In this document: positions 1-5,877 of the stretch, piece by piece | Numbering within the stretch: position 1 is the stretch's first letter | How the letters are laid out: the number at the start of each line of letters is the position of its first letter | Assembly (NCBI GenBank): GCA_025056515.1 | Contig: JANWWB010000255.1 | Span: forward strand, 1-5,877 | DNA from: Anaerolineales bacterium | Lineage (GTDB): Bacteria > Chloroflexota > Anaerolineae > Anaerolineales > Villigracilaceae | Length of the DNA: 5,877 nucleotides | Direction of reading: 5' to 3' | The notes under the pieces: generated by a model | The model's database searches: none | Seen by the model: only the letters and a program-made list of their open reading frames with translations | What the model was told of the DNA's origin: nothing | Translations under genes and position numbers: made by a program

Positions 1-453
1 AAAGAGTTTGTTCAAGCACAAGGCTGGGAAGTGATACGCATGTCTATCTTGCCAGATGACCTCAAGGTTTTGCGCGAGACACTTGCCTCTTGGGCTGACC
101 GAGCCGATCAGGATCTGATTCTCGTCACGGGTGGAACCGGCTTTTCACCGCGCGATGTGACCCCGGAAGCAACGCGCCAGGTGATTGAACGAGAGGCGCC
201 CGGGCTGGCTGAGTGGATGCGCGCCGAGAGCCTCAAAGTCACGCCTCATGCAGCCCTTTCACGTGCTGTTTGTGGCATTCGCGGTCGGGTACTGATTGTC
301 AACTTGCCCGGCAGCCCTAAGGCCGCTGTGGAAAATCTGGCCACTATCGCGCCGGTCTTGCCTCATGCCATCGAACTCCTACGCGAAGACCCCAAAGCGG
401 AAGAGCGACATGGTTTCAATCCTACTCCCCCGGTGAGCCACGCAAAATCTTGA
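1..453 (+). CDS. mogA: MogA/MoaB-family molybdopterin adenylyltransferase, 5' end cut by window edge
   Basis: Seen: the frame is open from position 1 to a TGA at 451-453, giving 150 residues with no start inside the window. An internal GTG at 31-33 is not the real start, because family-like sequence continues upstream of it. Visible motifs in order are a GWEV..SILPDD segment (about residues 9-20), TGGTGFSPRDVTPEAT (about 44-59), the TP..LSR region (about 81-88) and NLPGSPKA (about 101-108). These form the molybdopterin-binding core. Family knowledge: these proteins adenylylate molybdopterin in the cytoplasm before molybdate insertion. The two Asp positions important in E. coli MogA appear kept, in the PDD and PRD motifs. 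The enzyme lacks the insert E. coli MogA has before its C-terminus and so resembles the shorter MoaB/Cnx1-G type. About 40 N-terminal residues are missing. The last roughly 20 residues, after the usual LPHAIELL end, form a polar tail. The symbol mogA is used loosely; moaB is possible. No other cofactor gene is visible, and it faces the sugar operon. Confidence 0.9.
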   Translation, partial: KEFVQAQGWEVIRMSILPDDLKVLRETLASWADRADQDLILVTGGTGFSPRDVTPEATRQVIEREAPGLAEWMRAESLKVTPHAALSRAVCGIRGRVLIVNLPGSPKAAVENLATIAPVLPHAIELLREDPKAEERHGFNPTPPVSHAKS

Positions 454-1477
454 TGAGATCTTCATCAATCGGCCGACCGAAGATGTCCACCAAGCCAAAG
501 TCCATCTCCTTATACGACCAAACGGCGTGACCAACCCCCATTTCCCGGAAGAGTGCAAGCAAATCAGCATGCCAGCGACGCCGACTTTCGGCCGGCGCAA
601 TCTGAATCACCCCATACTCACCACAATACGGAATACGCCCGCTCTGGCGGATGAATTCATCCACCGGCTGTAGGAACTCGGCCAGTAAGTAAGCATCGAT
701 CTTCCGTCCGAGTAACCAACCGAATTCAGTGCGATAGGATGGCGCTTGGTCAAGGAATTCTTTCAGCCCGATGAACTCGCCGGGATAGTTCAACGTTCGA
801 GTGTACGAGCGCGTGATTTCCATCCAATAGGCTCGTTGGTGTGTGAAGAGGAGAGGCTCATAAAAGTGAAAGGTATAGAGCACGTTCGGGTCATCTAATA
901 AGGCAATGTTCTTCAATTCTGAAGCAGCGTTATAGGCATTGCCGCCGATGAGAATGATGGAATCTGGTGAAATGGTGCGCAAGGCGGCTACGGTTCGATG
1001 CGCTAGAGCGTTCCAGGGTGCGCTATCGGGTAGGACAACTTCATTCAGTAGCTCGAAGCCAATTGGAAAATCAACGGCATGATAGCGAGAGACAATCGCT
1101 TTCCAAAGCGCGATGAAGCGCTCTTGCATAGCAGGTTGATCAAAAAGAACGTTCTGGTGATGGGTTTCGGGTTGGAGCGTATTTTGGAAAGTATAGCCCG
1201 GGGCATGATGCAGGTCGAGGATGACGCCTAAGCCGACCGAGCGGCACCATTCTAAGCAACGGTCAATATACGAAAATCCAATTTCGCGGTACTTTCCAGG
1301 CGCCGCATCTTCTTCTAGAACTTGATAATCAATCGGCAAGCGGACATGGTCAAAGCCCCATGAGGCAATCGTTTCGATGTCCTTGCGGGTGATAAAAGTG
1401 CGGAAATGCTCCTCATCAAATTGTGGATATTGGGAAAGCCAACCTCCTAGGTTGACGCCTTTTCTAAAAGCGGTCAT
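422..1477 (-). CDS. GH5 endo-beta-1,4-glucanase, CelC-like, cytoplasmic
   Basis: Seen: 351 residues from ATG at 1477-1475 to the stop at 422-424. The N-terminus reads straight into the GVNLGGWLSQY strand with no signal peptide or membrane segment. GH5 landmarks are VRLPIDY (45-51, substrate-site Arg46), LDLHHAPG (88-94, His90/His91), FELLNEVV (141-148, acid/base Glu146), YTFHFYEP (201-208, His204/Tyr206), PYCGEYGV (283-290, nucleophile Glu287) and AVWSYKEMDF (318-327, Trp320). Family knowledge: the whole chain follows C. thermocellum CelC (343 residues, catalytic Glu140 and Glu280), including the QYPQF/HFRTFIT start and the extra segment around 205-260. CelC hydrolyses beta-1,4 links in cellulose derivatives, lichenan and barley beta-glucan. 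Inference: it trims imported oligosaccharides for the phosphorylase encoded just upstream, whose 3' end it overlaps by 14 bp. A strong AGGAGGA site supports the start. GH5 also holds beta-glucosidases and beta-1,3-glucanases, so exact specificity is open. It is the last gene of the operon and overlaps the convergent mogA-like gene by 32 bp. Confidence 0.92.
   Translation of the reverse strand: MTAFRKGVNLGGWLSQYPQFDEEHFRTFITRKDIETIASWGFDHVRLPIDYQVLEEDAAPGKYREIGFSYIDRCLEWCRSVGLGVILDLHHAPGYTFQNTLQPETHHQNVLFDQPAMQERFIALWKAIVSRYHAVDFPIGFELLNEVVLPDSAPWNALAHRTVAALRTISPDSIILIGGNAYNAASELKNIALLDDPNVLYTFHFYEPLLFTHQRAYWMEITRSYTRTLNYPGEFIGLKEFLDQAPSYRTEFGWLLGRKIDAYLLAEFLQPVDEFIRQSGRIPYCGEYGVIQIAPAESRRRWHADLLALFREMGVGHAVWSYKEMDFGLVDIFGRPIDEDLIKILRGSPGE
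450..468. repeat. Short inverted repeat at the mogA/GH5 convergent overlap
   Basis: TTGATG (450-455) and CATCAA (463-468) flank a 7-base loop containing AGATCT. It covers the mogA-like stop codon and lies in the last codons of the GH5 gene. The stem is only 6 bp and AT-rich, with no T-run on either side, so it is a weak candidate for a two-way 3' end signal at best and may be chance. Confidence 0.2.
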
Positions 1478-4013
1478 AACGGCTTTCCTCCTGGGTTCCT
1501 TTTTTCCCTAACCAGACTTCAACATGTTGTACGCTTCCAGGTGAGGGCGGCAGAAGCGTGGTCTCAAGCGGTTGACCGTTGAGCAAGATGCGACTGACGC
1601 CGCGCGAGCAGTGTATAGGGTTGTAGACATGAATCCGATAAAGACCGCCACGGAAGGAACGTTGTACTTCAAACCCATCCCAGTGATGAGGAATACAGGG
1701 GTCAATCCTCAGCCCTCCGTATTCGGGACGGATACCGAGAATCCATTGACTGATTGCGACCAAACTCCAAGAGGCCGTTCCGGTCAGCCAAGAGTTTTTG
1801 GCTTCCCCAAAGGTAGGGGCATCCTTACCGGCAATCATTTGGGCATAGACATAGGGTTCGCAACGATGGATTTCGCTGATCTCCTCTCGCGCAGAAGGGT
1901 TAATTCGCAGGTAATAATCGTGAGCGCGATCGCCACGTCCAAGCATAGCTTCGGCAATGATGATCCAGGGATTGGTGTGGCAAAAGACGGCACCATTCTC
2001 CTTATAACCAGGTGGATAAGAAGAAATTTCACCGAGATGAAGGTAGTAGCGGCTAAAAGCGGGTTGGAGCAGCAATAAGCCGTGCGGCGTGGCAAGATGC
2101 TCCGCCACAGCGTCAAGCGCTTGTTGAGCGCGTCCGTCTTCCAAGCCCAGGCCGGCCATGACACAAATTCCCTGTGGTTCGATAAAGATCTGCCCTTCGC
2201 GGTTTTCCAGAGAGCCGAGCGGCTGACCATAACTATCGTACGCACGACGAAACCATGCACCATCCCAACCGTATTCCCAAACCCTCTTTTCCATCTCCTG
2301 GGCGGCTTGCAGATAAAATTCTCTAGGACGCAGAGCAAACTTTGCCAAAGAGAGGTGACCTTCGGCGTGTCGGAGGAGCTCGGCCATTTCCCGGCAGGCT
2401 AGGATAAAGAGGCCGGCAATGAAAATACTTTCGGCCACTTTGCCTTCTCGAATCGGGACCGTTTGAAACGACTGACCAGGGGTATCTGAAAAAGCGTTCA
2501 GGTTGAGACAATCATTCCAATCTGCGCGGCCAATGAGGGGTAAACCATGAGGACCGAGGCGTTCGAGCGTATAACCAATCGCTCGCTGAAGATGTTCCAA
2601 GAGCGGTGTTTCGCTCTTCGGTTGATGGTCGTAGGGGATTTCAACCTCCAGGATGCTCCAATCCCCTGTTTCTTTGAGATATGCAGCGGTGGAAAGGACG
2701 AGCCAGAGCGGATCATCATTGAAGTTCGAACCGATTTCGTGATTACCGCGCTTGGTGAGGGGTTGATATTGATGATAGGCCCCGCCATCTGGCAACTGGG
2801 TTGCAGCCAAGTCAAAGATCCGCTGACGGGCGCGTTCGGGCTGGAGATATACAAAACCGAGCAAGTCCTGATTCGCATCGCGGAAACCAATGCCTCGCCC
2901 GATGCCACTTTCGAAATACGAAGCAGAGCGGCTCAAATTGAACGTGGTCATGACCTGGTACGGATTCCAGATGTTGACCATGCGATTGGTGTGTATATCG
3001 GGAGTATGGATGGTGAATTTCCCAAGCAGGTTCTCCCAATAGTGTTGGAGTGCCTTCAACGAATCCTGGACAACAGCGGGGTTCAAATAGTGTTGGATCA
3101 ACGGTAGCACTGTCTCTCGATTGAGCGTTTGCGAATCGGGGGGAGAAAACTTGGCCTGAGGCGGATTTTCGTGATAACCGAGCACGAAGAGAATTTGTTT
3201 CTTTTCACCGGCGGGCAAATCCAGGCGAATATGATGCGCCCCGATAGGTTGCCAACCGTGTGCAATCGATTGCGAAGTCTGCCCCATCTCGACCGCTTGC
3301 GGAGAGTCCCATCCCCGATAGGGACCTAAGAAAGCTTCTCGACTGGTGTCAAAGCCGGTCAAGGGTTCTGAAGAAGCAAAGAAAGCAAAATGATTGCGCC
3401 GTTCTCGATACTCACTTTTGTGGTAAATCACGCCCCCAATCTTTAGCGCAGGCGCAGCGGCGGGAAAATCGACCTCCACTTCTCCTATTGAGTAATTGCG
3501 CTGAAAGTTCGTGGCATCGTCAAGCGCATCCCAAAGGGCGAATTCCACACCGGCAAAGACGGAGAGTGAGGCCGGCACAGCCCGTTCATTCGTCAAGGTC
3601 AGCTCCCAGATTTCCAAAGTCGCGCCCAAAGGGACAAAGTAGCGCACCTGAGCGGCTATTCCTGCTTTGCGGGAGCGGATGATTGTATATCCGAGACCAT
3701 GGCGACATTCATACCCATCAAGCGGCGCCCGCACCGGCATCCAGGTCGGTGACCAAACGAGAGGCGGCGCCGAAGGATAGCTCTCATCGCGCAGGTAAAT
3801 ATAGCGACCGCCCATATCCAAGGGGGCGTTGTTGTAGCGATAACGGGTTAGACGACGCAAGCGTGCATCACGAAAAAATGAGTAGCCGCCTGCTGTGTTG
3901 GAGAGGATGGCAATATAGTCTTCGCAGCCTAGGTAGTTAATCCATGGTAAAGGGGTATCGGGACGTGTGATCACGTACTCTCGATGTTCGTCATCAAAGT
4001 AACCAAAACGCAT
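1464..4013 (-). CDS. GH94 cellobiose phosphorylase
   Basis: Role: reversible phosphorolysis of cellobiose to alpha-glucose 1-phosphate and glucose in the cytoplasm (EC 2.4.1.20). Seen: 849 residues from the chosen ATG at 4013-4011. The start reads MRFGYFDDEHREYVITRPDT, typical of cellobiose phosphorylases. The frame stays open 30 codons further, to a TTG at 4103, but that stretch looks unrelated, overlaps the upstream gene, and the ATG has its own GGAG site. The general acid is Asp501 in RADWNDCLNL, and GIGRGIGFRDANQD lies at about 370-383. Compared from memory with Cellvibrio gilvus enzyme numbering, Arg362, Arg373, Asp379, Trp499, Glu662, Tyr666, Lys671, His679 and Thr744-Gly745 line up with the known sugar and phosphate contacts at constant offsets of 11 then 13. 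The active site therefore looks complete. It is some 30-40 residues longer than the 811-822 usual for the family, partly from a small loop near residue 80 and a charged C-terminal tail. Cellodextrin or laminaribiose phosphorylase activity is less likely but not excluded. Confidence 0.93.
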   Translation of the reverse strand: MRFGYFDDEHREYVITRPDTPLPWINYLGCEDYIAILSNTAGGYSFFRDARLRRLTRYRYNNAPLDMGGRYIYLRDESYPSAPPLVWSPTWMPVRAPLDGYECRHGLGYTIIRSRKAGIAAQVRYFVPLGATLEIWELTLTNERAVPASLSVFAGVEFALWDALDDATNFQRNYSIGEVEVDFPAAAPALKIGGVIYHKSEYRERRNHFAFFASSEPLTGFDTSREAFLGPYRGWDSPQAVEMGQTSQSIAHGWQPIGAHHIRLDLPAGEKKQILFVLGYHENPPQAKFSPPDSQTLNRETVLPLIQHYLNPAVVQDSLKALQHYWENLLGKFTIHTPDIHTNRMVNIWNPYQVMTTFNLSRSASYFESGIGRGIGFRDANQDLLGFVYLQPERARQRIFDLAATQLPDGGAYHQYQPLTKRGNHEIGSNFNDDPLWLVLSTAAYLKETGDWSILEVEIPYDHQPKSETPLLEHLQRAIGYTLERLGPHGLPLIGRADWNDCLNLNAFSDTPGQSFQTVPIREGKVAESIFIAGLFILACREMAELLRHAEGHLSLAKFALRPREFYLQAAQEMEKRVWEYGWDGAWFRRAYDSYGQPLGSLENREGQIFIEPQGICVMAGLGLEDGRAQQALDAVAEHLATPHGLLLLQPAFSRYYLHLGEISSYPPGYKENGAVFCHTNPWIIIAEAMLGRGDRAHDYYLRINPSAREEISEIHRCEPYVYAQMIAGKDAPTFGEAKNSWLTGTASWSLVAISQWILGIRPEYGGLRIDPCIPHHWDGFEVQRSFRGGLYRIHVYNPIHCSRGVSRILLNGQPLETTLLPPSPGSVQHVEVWLGKKGTQEESRYDRF
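1486..1492 (-). promoter_or_regulatory. Ribosome binding site for the GH5 gene
   Basis: The minus strand reads AGGAGGA, then eight bases, then the ATG at 1477. It is a near-perfect Shine-Dalgarno sequence and lies inside the last codons of the phosphorylase gene. It confirms the GH5 start and suggests the gene is translated well even without coupling. Confidence 0.85.
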
Positions 4014-4020
4014 AAGTTTG

Positions 4021-4026
4021 CTCCAG
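4021..4026 (-). promoter_or_regulatory. Ribosome binding site that fixes the GH94 start
   Basis: The minus strand reads CTGGAG, then seven bases, then ATG at 4013. The site lies in the 34-base gap after the OppF-type gene and favours this ATG over the upstream in-frame TTG at 4103. Confidence 0.75.
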
Positions 4027-4047
4027 GGACAAAGAGTGAACGGCGAT

Positions 4048-4995
4048 TCAGCCGCGCTTTTCGACTTTCCAACAAGCAACTTGGTGGTCGGGTTCAATCT
4101 CAACCAGGGGAGGACGTTGCAGACATTGCCGATCAGCCAGAGGGCAGCGCAAGCGGTAAGGACAATCGGTCACCTGTTGTGTAGGAATGTGATTGGCTTC
4201 GACGTTTAAGCCCGGAGTCCACTTTTTATCTATGCGTGGAACAGCCTCGATGAGCATTTGCGTATACGGATGGAGTGGCGCTTGAAAGATTTTCCAAGTT
4301 GCTCCCATCTCGGTTATACAACCGCGATATAGGATAACAGCTCGGTCACTGAGGTAATTGGCGAGGGACAGGTCATGGGTAATGAACAGAACCGACAGAC
4401 CGCGCGACTTCAAATCGCTGAGTAAATTAAGCACATCGATCCGGGTGGAAGCATCGAGCATGCTGATGATTTCATCGGCGATCAGCAAGCGAATGTCCAA
4501 CAGAAGGGCGCGTGCGACAAGAAAGCGTTGCAATTGCCCACCGCTTAACTGATGAGGATATTTGTTCAAGACGTGCTCCGGATTCAGACCCACTTCCCAG
4601 AGCGTTCTCTCGACTTTCTCTTGCCAAGCATTGGCGTTGATGTGTGGAAAGAACTGCCGATGCACAATTTCAAAGATGCGGTCTGCCTTGAAAATGGGGT
4701 TATAGGAACTGAATGGGTCTTGAAAGACCCCCTGTACTTGGCGATAGTAATTCTTTAGCGCCGCGCCTTTTAGCAGGGCGATATCCTGTCCTTCAAATTC
4801 GATTTTTCCGCTCGAAACCGGTGTGAGGCGCAAAATCATCTTGCCGATTGTGCTTTTTCCACTACCGCTTTCGCCGATCAGCGCCACAATCATCTTTGCG
4901 GGCAGCTCAAAGCTCACCCCGCTCACAGCGTGGAGTTCCTTGCCTCCGAAAGCACCGATACGATAGATTTTGGAGACGTTTTGCAACCTAAGCAT
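4048..4995 (-). CDS. Opp/Dpp-family ABC transporter ATPase (OppF-type), probable beta-oligosaccharide importer
   Basis: One of two ATPases that would drive an Opp/Dpp-type importer at the inner face of the membrane. Seen: 315 residues, ATG at 4995-4993. Walker A is GESGSGKST (41-49), Q-loop Gln92 lies in FQDPFSSYNP, the signature is LSGGQ (150-154), Walker B ends in Asp174-Glu175, and the switch His207 lies in ITHD. The C-terminal oligopeptide-transporter extension follows HPYTQ (242-246), with four Cys at 278, 284, 291 and 308 (spacing x5, x6, x16). In relatives such as DppD these bind a 4Fe-4S cluster. Walker B is followed by IISMLDAS instead of the common PTSALD; the SM-DAS form recalls sugar-type Opp ATPases of thermophiles (from memory). 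The gene overlaps the preceding ATPase gene by 8 bp and is followed 34 bases later by the phosphorylase gene. Peptide transport is what a domain search would suggest. The neighbours favour cello-oligosaccharides, and that is inference. Confidence 0.93.
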   Translation of the reverse strand: MLRLQNVSKIYRIGAFGGKELHAVSGVSFELPAKMIVALIGESGSGKSTIGKMILRLTPVSSGKIEFEGQDIALLKGAALKNYYRQVQGVFQDPFSSYNPIFKADRIFEIVHRQFFPHINANAWQEKVERTLWEVGLNPEHVLNKYPHQLSGGQLQRFLVARALLLDIRLLIADEIISMLDASTRIDVLNLLSDLKSRGLSVLFITHDLSLANYLSDRAVILYRGCITEMGATWKIFQAPLHPYTQMLIEAVPRIDKKWTPGLNVEANHIPTQQVTDCPYRLRCPLADRQCLQRPPLVEIEPDHQVACWKVEKRG

Positions 4996-5877
4996 CAGGA
5001 GTCTCCTTCCAACATGCTACGAAGTGATTGGGTCGAATCTCGATAAAAGGAGGTACTTCCCGACATTTTTCAAAGGCGAACGGGCAACGTTCGCGAAAAC
5101 GGCATCCCTCCGGCGGGTTCAGCAAAAGAGGTGGGCGTCCTGGGATGCCAGTGAGGCGGCGCTCGGCGTAGCGAACGCCAATCTTCGGCAACGAAGCAAT
5201 TAACAGTTGCGTATACGGATGCCGAGCAGCCGAGATAATACTTTCGGTTGGCGCCTTTTCTACCAATTGACCGGCGTACATAATCAAAATGCTATCGGCA
5301 ATCTGGTAAAGGACGGAAATATCATGGGTGATGAAGACGATACTACCGGCACAACCTGTATCGCGAAACTTTACCAACATCTCAGCGACTGCCTTCTGGC
5401 TGGCGACATCCAACGCCGAGGTGATTTCATCGGCTATCAGCAGGTCGGGGTCCAGCAAGGTGGAAAGGACCATCACCATCCTCTGTTTCATGCCCCCCGA
5501 AAGTTCAATCGGATACATGTTCAAAACTTCAGGAGGCAGTCGCACCATCTCAAGGCGTTCGCGGAGTTTAGGGAGGACGTCCTGATAATTCACACCCTTG
5601 GCGGCAAGCAACTCGGAGATCATTTTCCCAATTTTGCGGATCGGATTGAGCGCGTTCATGGCATATTGCGGGATGAGGGAGATATGTCGAAAACGATAAG
5701 CGTTCATTTTTTCCCCATCCCAGATGGGCAATTCCTGACCCTTGAGTTTCACCGAGCCGCGCACGTATTTCATCGGCGGGTACAGGGCGATGAGACTATG
5801 TCCGAGAGTAGTCTTGCCACAGCCGGATTCGCCCGCCAATCCCATGATTTCCCCGCTTGCAAGCGAGAAGGTGGCAT
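4988..5877 (-). CDS. Opp/Dpp-family ABC transporter ATPase (OppD-type), 5' end cut by window edge
   Basis: Partner ATPase of the OppF-type protein encoded next. Seen: 295 complete codons from 5875 to the TAG at 4988-4990. An internal ATG at 5845 sits directly before Walker A and is not the start, since ATFSLASGEI precedes it in frame; about 25-35 N-terminal residues lie beyond the edge. Counting visible residues, Walker A GESGCGKTT is at 15-23, Q-loop Gln70 in PQYAMNALNP, signature LSGGM at 125-129 (followed by KQR), Walker B Asp149-Glu150 followed by ITSALD, and switch His184 in ITHD. The C-terminal extension carries HPYTQ and four Cys at 258, 264, 271 and 288, with the same x5, x6, x16 spacing as its partner. 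The order OppD-type then OppF-type is normal for these loci, where binding protein and two permease genes usually come first, so those are expected to the right. Substrate assigned as beta-gluco-oligosaccharide only from context. Confidence 0.93.
   Translation of the reverse strand, partial: ATFSLASGEIMGLAGESGCGKTTLGHSLIALYPPMKYVRGSVKLKGQELPIWDGEKMNAYRFRHISLIPQYAMNALNPIRKIGKMISELLAAKGVNYQDVLPKLRERLEMVRLPPEVLNMYPIELSGGMKQRMVMVLSTLLDPDLLIADEITSALDVASQKAVAEMLVKFRDTGCAGSIVFITHDISVLYQIADSILIMYAGQLVEKAPTESIISAARHPYTQLLIASLPKIGVRYAERRLTGIPGRPPLLLNPPEGCRFRERCPFAFEKCREVPPFIEIRPNHFVACWKETPDA
5003..5008 (-). promoter_or_regulatory. Ribosome binding site for the OppF-type ATPase gene
   Basis: The minus strand reads AAGGAG, then seven bases, then ATG at 4995. 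It lies inside the 3' end of the OppD-type gene, which stops 8 bp into the next gene (ATGCTTAG), the arrangement expected for translationally coupled subunits. Confidence 0.8.

Larger units (their letters stand above)
422..5877 (-). other. Beta-glucan oligosaccharide uptake and phosphorolysis operon (3' part)
   Basis: Four genes run in one direction with junctions of -8, +34 and -14 bp and no room for internal promoters of normal size outside coding sequence. They encode two importer ATPases, a cellobiose phosphorylase and a cytoplasmic endoglucanase. A single transcript is inferred. No promoter, operator or regulator gene is visible; these and the permease and binding-protein genes should lie beyond the right edge. 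Confidence 0.8.

Noticed and set aside
450..468. Inverted repeat as a bidirectional terminator for the convergent genes
   Set aside because: The stem has only 6 bp, is AT-rich and has no T-tract on either strand; kept only as a low-confidence repeat.
1572..2078. Open frame of 168 codons on the + strand opposite the phosphorylase C-terminal part
   Set aside because: Antisense shadow of GH94 coding sequence; no recognisable protein family in its translation.
2547..3107. Long open frame on the + strand opposite the phosphorylase gene (186 codons)
   Set aside because: It lies entirely antisense to a strongly conserved GH94 gene, has no recognisable motif, and is explained by codon bias in that gene.
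4258..5221. Identical 15-base stretch TTGCGTATACGGATG at 4258-4272 and 5207-5221
   Set aside because: Both copies encode the conserved HPYTQ motif of the paralogous ATPases, so this reflects protein homology and not a regulatory or recombination repeat.
4988..5845. ATG at 5845 as the true start of the OppD-type gene
   Set aside because: It would begin immediately before Walker A, while the frame upstream still encodes the conserved FSLASGEI strand up to the window edge.
1..5877. A novel defence, mobile or RNA-based system
   Set aside because: All five genes belong to recognised metabolic or transport families, there is no gap over 34 bases between genes, and I saw no direct repeat array, tRNA or rRNA sequence, transposase or integrase.

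Overview
The window is almost wholly coding: five genes, with the largest gap between genes only 34 bases. It is bacterial, with medium GC (about half, by eye). Strong Shine-Dalgarno sites, short gene overlaps and a phosphorolytic sugar operon with an Opp-type ABC transporter suggest a thermophilic or anaerobic fermenter. An Anaerolineae-like Chloroflexota or a Firmicute/Thermotogae-type lineage would fit, but this is inference and nothing here fixes the phylum.

Layout: positions 1-453 (+ strand) hold the 3' part of a MogA/MoaB-family molybdopterin adenylyltransferase gene, cut by the window's left edge. Everything else lies on the minus strand and reads as one operon from right to left. It starts with an OppD/DppD-type ATPase (5' end beyond position 5877), then an OppF/DppF-type ATPase, then a GH94 cellobiose phosphorylase, and last a GH5 endo-beta-glucanase resembling CelC of Clostridium thermocellum. 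The junctions are an 8-bp overlap, a 34-base gap and a 14-bp overlap. The last gene runs 32 bp into the convergent mogA-like gene.

How the genes fit together: Opp/Dpp-family importers are known to carry cellobiose and beta-gluco-oligosaccharides in Thermotoga and Pyrococcus as well as peptides. Here the two ATPases sit directly ahead of two cytoplasmic beta-glucan enzymes, so a cello- or mixed-linkage beta-glucan oligosaccharide importer is the best reading. Imported oligosaccharides would be shortened inside the cell by the GH5 enzyme, which has no signal peptide. Cellobiose would then be split by phosphate to glucose 1-phosphate plus glucose, saving ATP. The binding protein and permeases should lie just beyond the right edge.

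I found no RNA gene, mobile element, CRISPR array, operator or convincing terminator. The operon promoter must lie outside the window. The families are all recognisable. The main points of interest are the operon's logic, the intracellular endoglucanase, the unusual residue after the Walker B glutamate in both ATPases, and the convergent overlap.
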